Translations under genes and position numbers: made by a program
Shown here: positions 51,566-60,769 of the stretch, in pieces
Layout of the letters: every line of letters begins with the position of its first letter
Position numbering within the stretch: position 1 is the first letter of the stretch
Notes under the pieces: model-generated
The model's input: only the letters and a program-made list of their open reading frames with translations
Database searches by the model: none
What the model was told of the DNA's origin: nothing
Source of the DNA: Streptomyces nigrescens
Lineage (GTDB): Bacteria > Actinomycetota > Actinomycetes > Streptomycetales > Streptomycetaceae
NCBI GenBank assembly: GCA_024349765.1
Contig: AP026073.1
Coordinates: forward strand, 4,154,001-4,218,000
Reading direction: 5' to 3'
Length of the DNA: 64,000 nt

Positions 51566-52492
51566 ATGGTCCGGAAGACTGAAGCGGGGCGCCTCGTCGC
51601 CCACCTCGCGGCCGTTGCGTTCGTCGGCTGTGTGCTGACCGCCGTCCAGTTCCAGGCGGTGCTGATCGCGCTCTTCACCGGCCGCGCCGCGGCACTCGTG
51701 GCCGTCCTGGTCGCCGGGCCGGCCCTCGGCATGGCGTCGCTCGCCGCCCTCGCCACCTCCGTCCGCACGTTCGTGCCGCTCACCCGCCGGGCGCGCGGAC
51801 GGTGGGCCTGGGCGGCGGGCGTGTACGCCTGCGGCACGGCGGGTGCGGTGGCAGCCGTCGCGGCGAACCTGCGCGACGACGGGTTGCACCTCACCGTTCC
51901 GCTCTATCCCTGGGGCGGCCTCTGTTACGCGCTGGGCGCCGCCTACTTCCTCCCGGGCACGCGGACCCGGCTGGCCACGCTCGCCGCCGCGGCCCTGCTC
52001 GCGGCCGGCGGCTCCTACCTCGCCTGGGACGCCGCCCAGCCACCCACGCTCACCGAGTGGCTCACCGCCAACGGCGTCGACCGCGGCCTGCTGCGGGTCG
52101 GTCAACCGCCGTCCGGATACGCGCTGGAAGACGTCGGCGCGAGCGAGAGCGCCTTCGGCGCGACCTACGCCCGCCCCGGCGCCCCGGACCTGCACCTCTC
52201 CGTGGAGCGGAGCGGGCACGACACCCGGCGCACCGATGCGCGCGGCTGTCCCGTCCCGTTCGGCGAGACGCTCCACTGCGCGGACGACGGGGACGGCCGC
52301 CAACTGGTCTCGTACGAGGGCGGTTACGCGCGGCGGGAACTGCGTCTGCGCCGCAACGGGCTGGTCCACACGGTGACCGTCCAGGGAAGCGGCCGCGCCG
52401 GCCTGTCCGCGGCCCGGCACCTGCTGACGACCCTCAGGCCGGCGACCGATGCCGAGCTCGCCCCGCTCCTCGACCGGCCGATGCGCAGCTGA
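51566..52492 (+). CDS. Membrane protein with extracytoplasmic domain
   Basis: 308 residues. Five hydrophobic segments near 12-33, 40-62, 74-95, 106-122 and 136-155 precede an exported-looking region (about 160-308) with two cysteines (DARGCPVPFGETLHCADDG) and Ser/Arg-rich strands. Not recognised. It sits between two methyltransferase genes without close coupling. Confidence 0.8.
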   Translation: MVRKTEAGRLVAHLAAVAFVGCVLTAVQFQAVLIALFTGRAAALVAVLVAGPALGMASLAALATSVRTFVPLTRRARGRWAWAAGVYACGTAGAVAAVAANLRDDGLHLTVPLYPWGGLCYALGAAYFLPGTRTRLATLAAAALLAAGGSYLAWDAAQPPTLTEWLTANGVDRGLLRVGQPPSGYALEDVGASESAFGATYARPGAPDLHLSVERSGHDTRRTDARGCPVPFGETLHCADDGDGRQLVSYEGGYARRELRLRRNGLVHTVTVQGSGRAGLSAARHLLTTLRPATDAELAPLLDRPMRS

Positions 52493-52570
52493 CGCCGTAC
52501 ACCCCGCGCCCGAGACCGGGCCGGCGAAATTGAGCAGCGCCGGGAAGCGGCTCCGCAGTACGGTCGCGCG

Positions 52571-53353
52571 ATGGATGAAGTGGATGAAGTAGGCGATACG
52601 GACGGGTATTTCGGAGAGCGGGTCGCCGCGAGGTACGACGAGTCGTCGGGGGACATGTTCGCCCCGGACGCCGTGGCCGAAACGGTCGACGTGCTGGCGG
52701 CCCTGGCCGGCGACGGCCGCGCCCTCGAACTGGGCATCGGAACGGGGCGGATCGCCCTGCCGCTGGCGCGTCGCGGGGTTCGGGTGCACGGTATCGACAT
52801 GTCACGGGCGATGGTCGCGCGGCTGCGGGACAAGCCGGGCGGTGACGCGATCGGCGTGACGATCGGCGACTTCGCGGCGACGCGCGTACCGGGGACGTTC
52901 TCCCTCGCGTATCTCGTGTTCAACACGATCATGAATCTGACGACACAGGCGGCACAGGTGGCGTGCTTCCGCAACGTCGCGGCCCACCTCGAACCGGGAG
53001 GCTGTTTCGTCATCGAGGTCGGGGTTCCGGAGCTGCGGAAGCTCCCGCCCGGGCAGAGCGCCGTGCCCTTCCATGTGAGCCCGACCAGTTGGGCCTTCGA
53101 TCTGTACGACGTCGCCACCCAGACCATGAGCTCGAACTACGTCGATGTCGTCGACGGCCGCGGGGAATACCGGTCGATCCCCTTCCGGTACGTCTGGCCC
53201 GCGGAGCTCGATCTGATGGCTCAGTTGGCGGGGCTGCGGCTGCGTGAGCGGTGGGACGGTTGGGGGAAGGGCCCCTTCACGAGCGAGAGCCACCGACACG
53301 TCTCCGTATGGGAGAAGCCCGCCGACTCCGTTGGGGAGGAGCCCGCCGACTGA
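52571..53353 (+). CDS. Class I SAM-dependent methyltransferase
   Basis: 260 residues. Motif I ALELGIGTGRIALPLARRG, then VHGIDMSRAMVARLRDKPG, motif II GTFSLAYLVFNTIMNLTTQ and motif III LEPGGCFVIEVGVPEL. The N-terminal YFGERVAARYDESSG is usual for this DUF-free subgroup. It may begin at ATG 52571 or 52580 (MDEVDEVG). Substrate unknown. The tail is Pro/Glu repetitive. Confidence 0.92.
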   Translation: MDEVDEVGDTDGYFGERVAARYDESSGDMFAPDAVAETVDVLAALAGDGRALELGIGTGRIALPLARRGVRVHGIDMSRAMVARLRDKPGGDAIGVTIGDFAATRVPGTFSLAYLVFNTIMNLTTQAAQVACFRNVAAHLEPGGCFVIEVGVPELRKLPPGQSAVPFHVSPTSWAFDLYDVATQTMSSNYVDVVDGRGEYRSIPFRYVWPAELDLMAQLAGLRLRERWDGWGKGPFTSESHRHVSVWEKPADSVGEEPAD

Positions 53354-53457
53354 CCGCGCGCGTCCCGTCCCGGGTCGACGCCGGCGTGGTGCAGCCGCTG
53401 CCGGCCCGGGGCACAGCCGGGTGTCCGCAAGACGCCGCACTGCGGGACAAAACCTGT

Positions 53458-53494
53458 CAAGAAACGGTCCGATTCGTAAATTCGTAGTTTCTTG
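53458..53494. promoter_or_regulatory. Inverted repeat upstream of M4 protease
   Basis: Perfect 8-bp arms CAAGAAAC (53458-53465) and GTTTCTTG (53487-53494) with 21 bases between, in an AT-richer stretch about 140 bases before the protease start. Arm centres are 29 bases apart. A candidate operator. Confidence 0.4.
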
Positions 53495-53632
53495 CTTGTT
53501 GAACATCTGTCAATCGATCTCAACTCGTGGCAATCTTCGGTCGATTCACTCCTCCACCGGGCACCCCACCCCTCGGCTGCCCGGACCACTTCTTGGGTCC
53601 GCGACCCCGCGGCCCTCACAAGGGAGACCGAG

Positions 53633-55252
53633 TTGAGACGGATCTCGTCCACCCCCCGCAAGAACACCCTGCGCGCTGCCGCCCTGGTCGCCTCCGCCGC
53701 GATGGTCGCGGTCGGCGTCCAGGCCGGATCGGCCAGTGCGCAGGCGGACCGCGCGACCGGCGCGTCGGCGGTCCAACTCTCCGCAGCGCAGCGGGTGTCC
53801 GCGCTGCAGGAGGCGCAGAGCAGCGCGTCCACGATCGCCGCCAAGATCGGCCTTGGCGCGAAGGAGAAGCTCGTCGTCCGGGACGTCATCAAGGACGCGA
53901 ACGGCACGGTGCACACCCGCTACGACCGCACCTACGCCGGCCTGCCCGTTCTGGGCGGTGACCTGGTGGTGCACCAGGCCGGGAACGGCACCCGCAGCGT
54001 CACCAAGGCGACCAACGCCCGGATATCCGTGGCCAGTACGACCGCCGCGCTCGCCCCCTCCGCCGCGAAGAAGAGCGCCCTCAGCGCTGCCGCGGCGAAG
54101 AAGGACACCAAGACCGGCACCTCCAGCACGCCGCGCAAGGTGATCTGGGCCGCCTCGGGCAAGCCGGTCCTCGCGTACGAGACCGTCGTCACCGGCACCC
54201 AGAAGGACGGCACCCCCAGCGCACTGCACGTCATCACGGACGCGGCCACCGGCAAGAAGCTGTTCGAGGACGAGGCGATCGAGACCGGCACCGGGACCAG
54301 CACCTACAGCGGCAAGGTCTCGCTGACCACCACGAAGAGCGGCTCGACCTACCAGCTCACCGATGGCGCCCGCGGCGGCCACAAGACGTACGACCTCAAC
54401 CAGAGGACGTCCGGCACCGGGACGCTGTTCACCGACGCGGACGACGTGTGGGGCGGCGGCCGGCAGACCGCCGGCGTCGACGCCCACTACGGCGCGGCGG
54501 TCACCTGGGACTTCTACAAGAACACCTTCGGCCGCAACGGCATCCGCAACGACGGCAAGGGCGCGTACTCCCGCGTCCACTACGGCAACAGCTACGTCAA
54601 CGCGTTCTGGGACGACGGCTGCTTCTGCATGACGTACGGCGACGGCAGCGGCAACACCCACCCGCTGACCTCCCTCGACGTGGCCGCCCACGAGATGAGC
54701 CACGGCGTCACCGCGGCCACCGCCGGCCTCAACTACAGCGGTGAGTCCGGTGGCCTCAACGAGGCCACGTCCGACATCTTCGGCACCTCGGCCGAGTTCT
54801 ACGCCAAGAACTCCACCGACCCGGGCGACTACCTCATCGGCGAGAAGATCGACATCAACGGCGACGGCACCCCGCTGCGCTACATGGACAAGCCCAGCAA
54901 GGACGGCGGCTCGGCGGACTACTGGTCGAGCACGGTCGGCAACAAGGACGTGCACTACTCGTCCGGCGTCGCCAACCACTTCTTCTACCTGCTCTCCGAG
55001 GGCAGCGGCGCCAAGACGATCAACGGCGTCAGCTACAACAGCCCCACCGTCGACGGCTCCAAGGTCACCGGCATCGGCCGGGACAAGGCCGAGCAGATCT
55101 GGTACAAGGCCCTCACCACGTACATGACCTCCACCACCAACTACAAGGCCGCGCGCACCGCGACCCTGAAGGCGGCCGGTGACCTGTACGGCACGACCAG
55201 CGCCGAGTACAAGGCGGTCGGCGCCGCCTGGGCGGGCGTGAACGTGAAGTAG
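53633..55252 (+). CDS. Secreted M4 (thermolysin-like) metalloprotease
   Basis: 539 residues from TTG 53633, which has AAGGGA at the right spacing; longer frames lack this. Signal peptide (LRAAALVASAAMVAVGVQAG...ASA), an FTP/PepSY propeptide (about 60-220), then the M4 catalytic domain with AAHEMSHGVT (HExxH, H353/E354/H357), third zinc ligand E377 in GGLNEATSD and the C-terminal GVANHFFYLLSEG. It digests proteins outside the cell. Hairpin-prone sequence follows the stop. Confidence 0.96.
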   Translation: MRRISSTPRKNTLRAAALVASAAMVAVGVQAGSASAQADRATGASAVQLSAAQRVSALQEAQSSASTIAAKIGLGAKEKLVVRDVIKDANGTVHTRYDRTYAGLPVLGGDLVVHQAGNGTRSVTKATNARISVASTTAALAPSAAKKSALSAAAAKKDTKTGTSSTPRKVIWAASGKPVLAYETVVTGTQKDGTPSALHVITDAATGKKLFEDEAIETGTGTSTYSGKVSLTTTKSGSTYQLTDGARGGHKTYDLNQRTSGTGTLFTDADDVWGGGRQTAGVDAHYGAAVTWDFYKNTFGRNGIRNDGKGAYSRVHYGNSYVNAFWDDGCFCMTYGDGSGNTHPLTSLDVAAHEMSHGVTAATAGLNYSGESGGLNEATSDIFGTSAEFYAKNSTDPGDYLIGEKIDINGDGTPLRYMDKPSKDGGSADYWSSTVGNKDVHYSSGVANHFFYLLSEGSGAKTINGVSYNSPTVDGSKVTGIGRDKAEQIWYKALTTYMTSTTNYKAARTATLKAAGDLYGTTSAEYKAVGAAWAGVNVK

Positions 55253-55283
55253 CACCAACCGCCTCACGGCATCGGGCACCAGG

Positions 55284-55351
55284 GCGTCCCGGCACCGCGC
55301 GGACATCGATGGGCATGACGCACATCGAGGTCGGCGTCGGTGCCGGGACGC
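55284..55351 (+). terminator. Long-loop terminator-like hairpin after M4 protease
   Basis: Perfect 14-bp arms GCGTCCCGGCACCG (55284-55297) and CGGTGCCGGGACGC (55338-55351) with a 40-base loop that itself holds short inverted repeats. It lies 32 bases after the protease stop. Confidence 0.55.
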
Positions 55352-55407
55352 TCGCGTTGGGGACGTGGTGGGGGCCTCAGCGGCCGGCGGCATCACCCTT
55401 CACCACC

Positions 55408-55455
55408 GTCAACCACGGGTTGACACTCGCTCGCCTGTCAACCTAAGGTTGTCAC
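55408..55455 (+). promoter_or_regulatory. Promoter-operator of ClpN-domain paralogue 2
   Basis: GGTTGACA (55418-55425), ten bases, TGTCAACC (55436-55443), perfect. A further half-site GTCAACC (55408-55414) forms a second perfect dyad with GGTTGAC. TTGACA as -35 and TAAGGT (55444-55449) as -10 with 18-base spacing put ATG 55456 six bases on, so the mRNA is likely leaderless. The dyad overlaps -35 and spacer, as a repressor site would. Confidence 0.7.
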
Positions 55456-56220
55456 ATGACGAATCCAGGCGGACCCACCCATCCCGTACGCCTCGACGAC
55501 CTGATCGAGGCCATCAAGAAGGCCCACCCGGACGCCCTCGACCAGCTCACCGACGCGGTGATCGCCGCTGACCACCTCGGCGACATCGCCGATCACCTCA
55601 TCGGCCACTTCGTGGACCAGGCCCGGCGCTCCGGCGCCAGCTGGACGGACATCGGCAAGAGCATGGGCGTCACCCGCCAGGCCGCTCAGAAGCGGTTCGT
55701 GCCGAAGACGTCGGGCGACTCGGACCTCGATCCGAGCCAGGGCTTCAGCCGGTACACCCAGCGGGCGAGGAGCGTCGTGGTGGCCTCCCAGAAGGAGGCC
55801 CATGCGGCGGGCAACGGTGAGATCGGCACCGTGCACCTCGTCCTCGGGCTGCTCGCCGAACCCGATGCGCTCGCGGGGAAGATGATCCTCGCGCAGGACG
55901 TGTCGCTGGAGGCCGTCCGGGAGGCGGCGACAGCGGCCCTGCCTCCCTCCACCGGGCAGGTCCCCGCGCTCATCCCGTTCGACGCCGAGGCGAAGAAGGT
56001 CCTCGAACTCACCTTCCGTGAGGCCCTGCGCCTGGGCCACAACTACATCGGCACCGAACACATCCTGCTGGCACTCCTGGAGCACGAGAACGGCTCGGGG
56101 CTGCTCACCGATGTCGGCATCAGCAAGGCCGCGACGCAGGAGCACGTGGAGGCCGCCCTGGAGGTGCTCAAGCGGATGAGCGGAGCCCCGGCGGACGGGC
56201 AGGGGAAGGCGGGCGCATAG
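55456..56220 (+). CDS. HTH plus ClpN-domain regulator, paralogue 2
   Basis: 254 residues. Helix-turn-helix SWTDIGKSMGVTRQAAQKRF (about 57-76), then two ClpN repeats (about 95-235: SRYTQRARSVVVASQKEAHA, HNYIGTEHILLALLEHENG). No AAA ATPase domain follows, unlike ClpC. HTH and both ClpN repeats align with the protein at 27.1 kb. Probably a DNA-binding regulator whose ClpN part binds a partner, a damaged protein or a Clp adaptor (inference). A palindrome covers its promoter. Confidence 0.9.
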   Translation: MTNPGGPTHPVRLDDLIEAIKKAHPDALDQLTDAVIAADHLGDIADHLIGHFVDQARRSGASWTDIGKSMGVTRQAAQKRFVPKTSGDSDLDPSQGFSRYTQRARSVVVASQKEAHAAGNGEIGTVHLVLGLLAEPDALAGKMILAQDVSLEAVREAATAALPPSTGQVPALIPFDAEAKKVLELTFREALRLGHNYIGTEHILLALLEHENGSGLLTDVGISKAATQEHVEAALEVLKRMSGAPADGQGKAGA

Positions 56221-56272
56221 CGGGGCCTGCGCTTCGGCCCCCGGCCGGCAGCACAGCAGAAGGCAACGCGAA

Positions 56273-56314
56273 AGCCGATGGGTCCGGCCGGAGAACCGGC
56301 CGGACCCATCGGCT
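56273..56314. terminator. Strong bidirectional terminator
   Basis: Perfect 19-bp stem (arms 56273-56291 and 56296-56314) with AGAA loop, between the ClpN-domain gene and the convergent APC permease gene. Confidence 0.88.
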
Positions 56315-56346
56315 CCTGGTGTCGCAGGCGGAGGGGTTGGGTGCGG

Positions 56347-57984
56347 TCAGTGGCCGCCCTCGTCCACGACCGCGACCTCCTCGATGTTCTGCTCGATGGC
56401 CTCGGTCGAGACGGCGGTGCTGCGGGCCCAGTAGTAGATCCCCAGCGAGAACACCGTGACGATGGCCATGTCCCACCACAGCGGGATGTGACCCTGACCG
56501 CCGAAGCCGCCCTGCCAGGCGATGAGGCCCATGCCGATCAGGTAGACCGGCAGCCACTGGGCGGCCTTCCAGTCCAGCCGGGGCGCGTTCGGCAGCTGCT
56601 TCTTCGTCGCGTACCAGGCGTAGCTGCCGAGCAGCACGTACCCGATGACGATCGCCCAGCCGAGCCGCTGCAGGGTGCTCCAGCCGGCCCAGTAGATGAT
56701 CAGGCTGGCCACGATGAAGGACAGCGGCGAGATGATGTTGCCGCCGGGCAGGCGGTACGGACGCTCACGGTTCGGCAGGCGGTCGCGGAACACACCGAAC
56801 GCGAGCGGGGCGCCGGCGTACATCAGGACGCTCGCCGAGGTGATGAAGGAGACCAGCTCCTGCCAGCTCGGGAACGGCAGGAAGCAGATCACGCCGGTCA
56901 GGAAGGAGATGATCAGGCCGAACCACGGCACACCGCGCTTGTCGATCCGCTCGAACAGCCGGGGTGCGTAGCCGTTCTTGCTCAGACCGTAGGAGATGCG
57001 CGAGGTGGACGTGGTGTAGATGAGGCCGGTGCCGCCGGGGGACACGATGGCGTCCGCGTACAGGACCCAGCCGAGCCAGCCCAGGCCGATCACGGTGGCC
57101 AGACCCGCCCACGGACCGCTGATGCCGACGTAGTCCAGCTTGGCCCAGCCGTGCGCGAAGGAGGCCAGCGGCAGCGCGCCGATGTAGACCACCTGCAGGA
57201 GCGTGTAGATGACGGCGCCGATCACGACCGAACCGATCGTGGCGCGCGGCAGGTCACGCTTGGGGTTGCGGCTCTCGCCGGCCAGCTGGATGGCCTGCTC
57301 GAAGCCGAGGAGCGCGAAGATGATGCCGCTGGTGCTGATGGCGCTGAGCACGCCCTTGGCGCCGAACGGTGCGAAGCCGTGCGAGGTGAAGTTGTGCGGG
57401 TGGAAGTTGGTCGCCGCGATGACGAAGATCGCCCCGAGGGGTACGGCGATCTTCCACCAGGTGGCGGCGCTGTTGGTGTGGGCGAGCACCTTCACACCGA
57501 GGAAGTTCACCGCGACGAAGATCGCCATCAGGATGACGGCCACGATGAAACCGCTGGTGGTGAGGGTGCCGTTGGCGTGCAGGAAGCCCTGGGCCCAGGA
57601 CCAGTGACCGGCGTAGCCGATCATGGCCTCGACCTCGATGGGAGCCACGGTCGCGGCCTGGAGCCAGGAGAACCAGCCGAACGACATCCCGGCCAGGCCG
57701 CCGAAGGCGTAGTGCGGGTACCGCGCCGTACCGCCGGCCACCGGGAACAGTCCGCCGAGCTCGGCGTGCACCAGCGCCAGGAGCACGATCGCGACCGCGC
57801 CGATGCTCCAGGAGATGATTGCGGCCGGGCCCGCCACGACCACGGCCTTCTGGGCTCCGTACAGCCAACCGGAGCCGATGATCGAACCGACCGAGGCCCA
57901 CATCAGGCCGATCAGTCCAACGTCCCTGCGGAGGGAGCCCGGATCGCGTGTCTTCAGGGGAGCGATCTGGTCAACGCTTGCCAT
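56347..57984 (-). CDS. APC family amino-acid permease
   Basis: 545 residues from ATG 57984. Helix 1 motif GLIGLMWASVGSIIGSGWLYG is the substrate-binding break of APC transporters, with helix 6 IIFALLGFEQAIQLAGES and GGTARYPHYAFGG. About 12-14 helices. It imports an amino acid or amine by proton symport. The C-terminal tail is Glu/Val-rich. A long AT-richer leader lies upstream. Confidence 0.93.
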   Translation of the reverse strand: MASVDQIAPLKTRDPGSLRRDVGLIGLMWASVGSIIGSGWLYGAQKAVVVAGPAAIISWSIGAVAIVLLALVHAELGGLFPVAGGTARYPHYAFGGLAGMSFGWFSWLQAATVAPIEVEAMIGYAGHWSWAQGFLHANGTLTTSGFIVAVILMAIFVAVNFLGVKVLAHTNSAATWWKIAVPLGAIFVIAATNFHPHNFTSHGFAPFGAKGVLSAISTSGIIFALLGFEQAIQLAGESRNPKRDLPRATIGSVVIGAVIYTLLQVVYIGALPLASFAHGWAKLDYVGISGPWAGLATVIGLGWLGWVLYADAIVSPGGTGLIYTTSTSRISYGLSKNGYAPRLFERIDKRGVPWFGLIISFLTGVICFLPFPSWQELVSFITSASVLMYAGAPLAFGVFRDRLPNRERPYRLPGGNIISPLSFIVASLIIYWAGWSTLQRLGWAIVIGYVLLGSYAWYATKKQLPNAPRLDWKAAQWLPVYLIGMGLIAWQGGFGGQGHIPLWWDMAIVTVFSLGIYYWARSTAVSTEAIEQNIEEVAVVDEGGH

Positions 57985-58757
57985 AGGAGGCCTTTCAAGA
58001 CAGGGCTGGCCGAAAAGTTGCCTCAGACTAGAGAGCATTCAGAGCCCTGCAAAGAGCCGTTGACTGAATAGTTACATTCGGCGGAAATGCATGCCCAATA
58101 CAGAGATTTGACGTCCGGCCTTTCGGGCGGCACGGGGCGCCCGGTTGAGCCTCACAGCCGCCCCGGCACACCGGAGAGCTACCGGTCGATTACTCGTACG
58201 GGCCGGCAATTCGAGGAATTCGAGTTGGGGAAAATTTGAACATTCGCGGCGGATAAATTGGCCTTGAGGGTATTGCCCGGGGTCGACATTCGGGGTAGTT
58301 GCGGCGCTGCGGCGGGTTCATCGCCACGCCGCCCGGAGAGGCAGTCCTGGCGATCAACACCGGCGTGCGAGCACGACACGGCGCCCGAGGGAATAGCGAA
58401 CCCAACCCCCGTAACTTTTCCGCAAGTTGAGGCGTGGCGAGCTCACGACACCCCGAAAAGACGGGTCCGGCCGCGACACAGGCACCTCCCGCGCACGGAC
58501 TCGATCACCCGCCCTGGGGCCGGATGCCGCCACGAACCCCGCTTTGTCCGTTTTTGGTATTGCCTGGTGGACTCGTACACCTCAGTGTCGATTCGGTCAG
58601 CCGCTGATCACGTCCCGGGAGGACACCGATCAGCAGCCACCGCGCCCGGCCCTCCCCCGCCGGCACGCCGTCGGCCTCCCTGAGGTAGGGGACGCATCCG
58701 GCCCGCCCGCGCCTGGTGGCATCAAGCGCTCACATCCAGCCAAGGCAAGGTCTCACG
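57985..58757. other. Long divergent intergenic region
   Basis: About 770 bases between the APC permease and YqcI-type starts. The middle (58180-58300) is AT-richer than the window, with near-repeats AATTCGAG-GAATTCGAG at 58209-58225. I see no gene. It is large enough for several promoters or a small RNA. Confidence 0.5.
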
Positions 58758-59486
58758 ATGACGGAACCCGATACCGCTCTGCACAGCGCCGCAGCCGTAC
58801 GCAGCGAACTGGACCGCTTCATTCAATCCCGGGAGTTCAGCTGTCTGGGCGCCCGCGCCGCACTGAAACGCGACACCATTACGCACCGGCACTACCAAAG
58901 AATGGGCAACGAGAGATCAGCCCAGGAGAATTACCGCGACCTCCTTGAATACGTGGCGGCGCTACGGCCGCTGCTGTCGGACCAGAGCTTTCGCACGTTC
59001 GTCGCGACGTTCGACGAGCCGGGGAACGTGGACGAGCTCGCCTACGAGGGGCTGATATGGCAGCACCTCCAGCTCATGCATGACATCGACAGCCGGACCT
59101 TCGGCCTGGACGACGGCGCCTCGTCCGATCCCCGCACGCCGAACTTCGGATTCCACACGGGCGGTCACGCGTTCTTCGTCGTGGGAATGCACCCGGGCGC
59201 CTCCAGGGCGAGCCGTCGCTTCTCGACGTCGGCGATCGCTTTCAACTCCCTGGCGCAGTTCGTGCTCCTCGGCGAGAAGTTCTACTCGATGCAGGGCGCC
59301 ATTCGCCGCCGTGAGGCCAAGAACAACGGTTCCGTCAATCCGAGCTTCACCGTGTATGAATACGAGCAGCCCGCGCGGCACTTCTCCGGTCGGTTCACGG
59401 AGGAGGACTGGACGTGCCCGTACGCCTCGCGGCACGCCCCGGCGACCGAGGACTTCACCGAGGGGCTGCTCCAGCACGGGCGGTGA
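58758..59486 (+). CDS. YqcI/YcgG family (GntA/DcsA-type) protein
   Basis: 242 residues. VVGMHPGASRASRRFSTSAI, AFNSLAQFVLLGEKFYSMQ, AIRRREAKNNGSVNPSF and ARHFSGRFTEEDWTCPY are the linear signature of the YqcI/YcgG family. Characterised members GntA (guanitoxin pathway) and DcsA (cycloserine pathway) are heme-dependent enzymes that N-hydroxylate arginine-type substrates. This protein could do likewise, but its substrate is unknown. AAGG lies 7 bases before ATG 58758. No pathway genes are adjacent. Confidence 0.88.
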   Translation: MTEPDTALHSAAAVRSELDRFIQSREFSCLGARAALKRDTITHRHYQRMGNERSAQENYRDLLEYVAALRPLLSDQSFRTFVATFDEPGNVDELAYEGLIWQHLQLMHDIDSRTFGLDDGASSDPRTPNFGFHTGGHAFFVVGMHPGASRASRRFSTSAIAFNSLAQFVLLGEKFYSMQGAIRRREAKNNGSVNPSFTVYEYEQPARHFSGRFTEEDWTCPYASRHAPATEDFTEGLLQHGR

Positions 59487-59518
59487 GACAGGGCCCGGTC
59501 GGTGAGACGGGCGGAGGA

Positions 59519-59546
59519 CCCGGGGGCCCCGGGCGGGGCCCCCGGG
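59519..59546. terminator. Bidirectional terminator hairpin
   Basis: Perfect 12-bp stem CCCGGGGGCCCC / GGGGCCCCCGGG (59519-59530, 59535-59546) with 4-base loop, between convergent genes. Confidence 0.88.
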
Positions 59547-59570
59547 GGATGCGCAGGCTCCGCCCGGTCG

Positions 59571-60479
59571 TCAGCCGTGCTGCGCCTGCTGGTACGCCGC
59601 CTCGGCCGTGGCGCCCAGCACGGGACCGTACATGTGGGTGCCGGTCTCCGGGCCGTCGCCGTGGCTGTTGACCGAGATCAGCACGCCCTTGCCGGTCGCA
59701 CGGTTGAAGTCGGTCAGCCAGGGGCCACCGCTTGCGCCTCCGCCCAGGTCACACGGGACGGCCTGCTCGTTCCCGGGCGCCGGCTTCGCCGTACCGGTGC
59801 AGTGCAGAAGCTCCTCGCCGCGCTGCGGACGAGTGGCCGGGTAGCCGAAAGCGACGGTGTTCCCACCGACCCGGCGGTGGAAGGCGATGCGCTGGCCGCC
59901 CACCACATCGGCCAGCGCACGCCCCTTGGCGTCGGTGTCCACGGCCAGTGCCGCGACGTCGTTGACCCCCTCCTCGGCCCAGGTCCGCGGCGTGAACGTC
60001 GCCCGGACCGGGAAGGCGCCGTACGGTCGCTTCCCCTTGCTGTAACCGGGCACGAAGACCATGTCGACGTAGGTGTTGACCGGCGACGCCGGGCGCCGTA
60101 CGCAGTGCCCCGCGGCCATGACCACGGAGCGGTTGGCGCCGTTGACGGAGGTCGCGGTGCACCAGGTGTCGGCACCGTCACCGTTGACGAAGAAGAGCCG
60201 CCCGACGGCCTTCATCGCCGCGCCTCTCCACGGCCGGGACTTCGGCCCGGTCGGCCCGAGGTCCACGGACTTCCCCACGGCCTTCATCCGGGCCGGCGTC
60301 CAGTAGGCGAGGGCCGCTCGGCGTTCCTCGGCGGTGTAACCGACCTTGAGCACGGCCGCACTTGGGGCCTTCGGGACGACGGCCCCGGCCCCCGGAGCGG
60401 CGACGAGCGAGAGCGCGAGGCCGCTGACGGCGGCGCCGAGAGCGGTGAGGCGGACGGGGAGGGCGGACCTGGCGGACAT
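59571..60479 (-). CDS. Secreted trypsin-like serine peptidase
   Basis: 302 residues from ATG 60479 with CAGGAG at 9 bases. Signal peptide (SARSALPVRLTALGAAVSGLALS...AGA) and an approximately 50-residue propeptide-like part precede the protease fold: MAAGHCV (His), GVNDVAALAV (Asp) and GGGASGGPWL (Ser) form the triad. The first Cys pair surrounds His. Exported; substrate unknown. A 20-nt repeat fills its upstream leader. Confidence 0.92.
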   Translation of the reverse strand: MSARSALPVRLTALGAAVSGLALSLVAAPGAGAVVPKAPSAAVLKVGYTAEERRAALAYWTPARMKAVGKSVDLGPTGPKSRPWRGAAMKAVGRLFFVNGDGADTWCTATSVNGANRSVVMAAGHCVRRPASPVNTYVDMVFVPGYSKGKRPYGAFPVRATFTPRTWAEEGVNDVAALAVDTDAKGRALADVVGGQRIAFHRRVGGNTVAFGYPATRPQRGEELLHCTGTAKPAPGNEQAVPCDLGGGASGGPWLTDFNRATGKGVLISVNSHGDGPETGTHMYGPVLGATAEAAYQQAQHG

Positions 60480-60491
60480 GACGATCGACTC

Positions 60492-60571
60492 CTGAAGGGA
60501 CGGGAAGGAACCTGAAGGGACAAGAAGTGACGTGAGGGGACGGGAAGCGATGTGAAGGGCCTTGGCGGAAC
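60492..60571 (-). repeat. 20-nt imperfect tandem repeat, four units
   Basis: CTGAAGGGACGGGAAGGAAC and three variants at 60492, 60512, 60532 and 60552, in the leader of the trypsin-like gene. The first unit abuts its ribosome site. Confidence 0.85.
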
Positions 60572-60769
60572 GGGGCATCGGCCCCACCGTCGATGACGGG
60601 CTGACGCGATGCCAGGTTTCACCCGAAGCAGGGTGGATGTCCGTTGCGGTGGGGAACGACCGGCGCAGACGCCGCGACGCGCTCCCCCACACCTGCCGAG
60701 CAACGGCGCGTAGAGTCCCGGCCGGTAAGAGGTCCCGGAAGCCGCACGTCAGAGAGCGGGAAACACACC

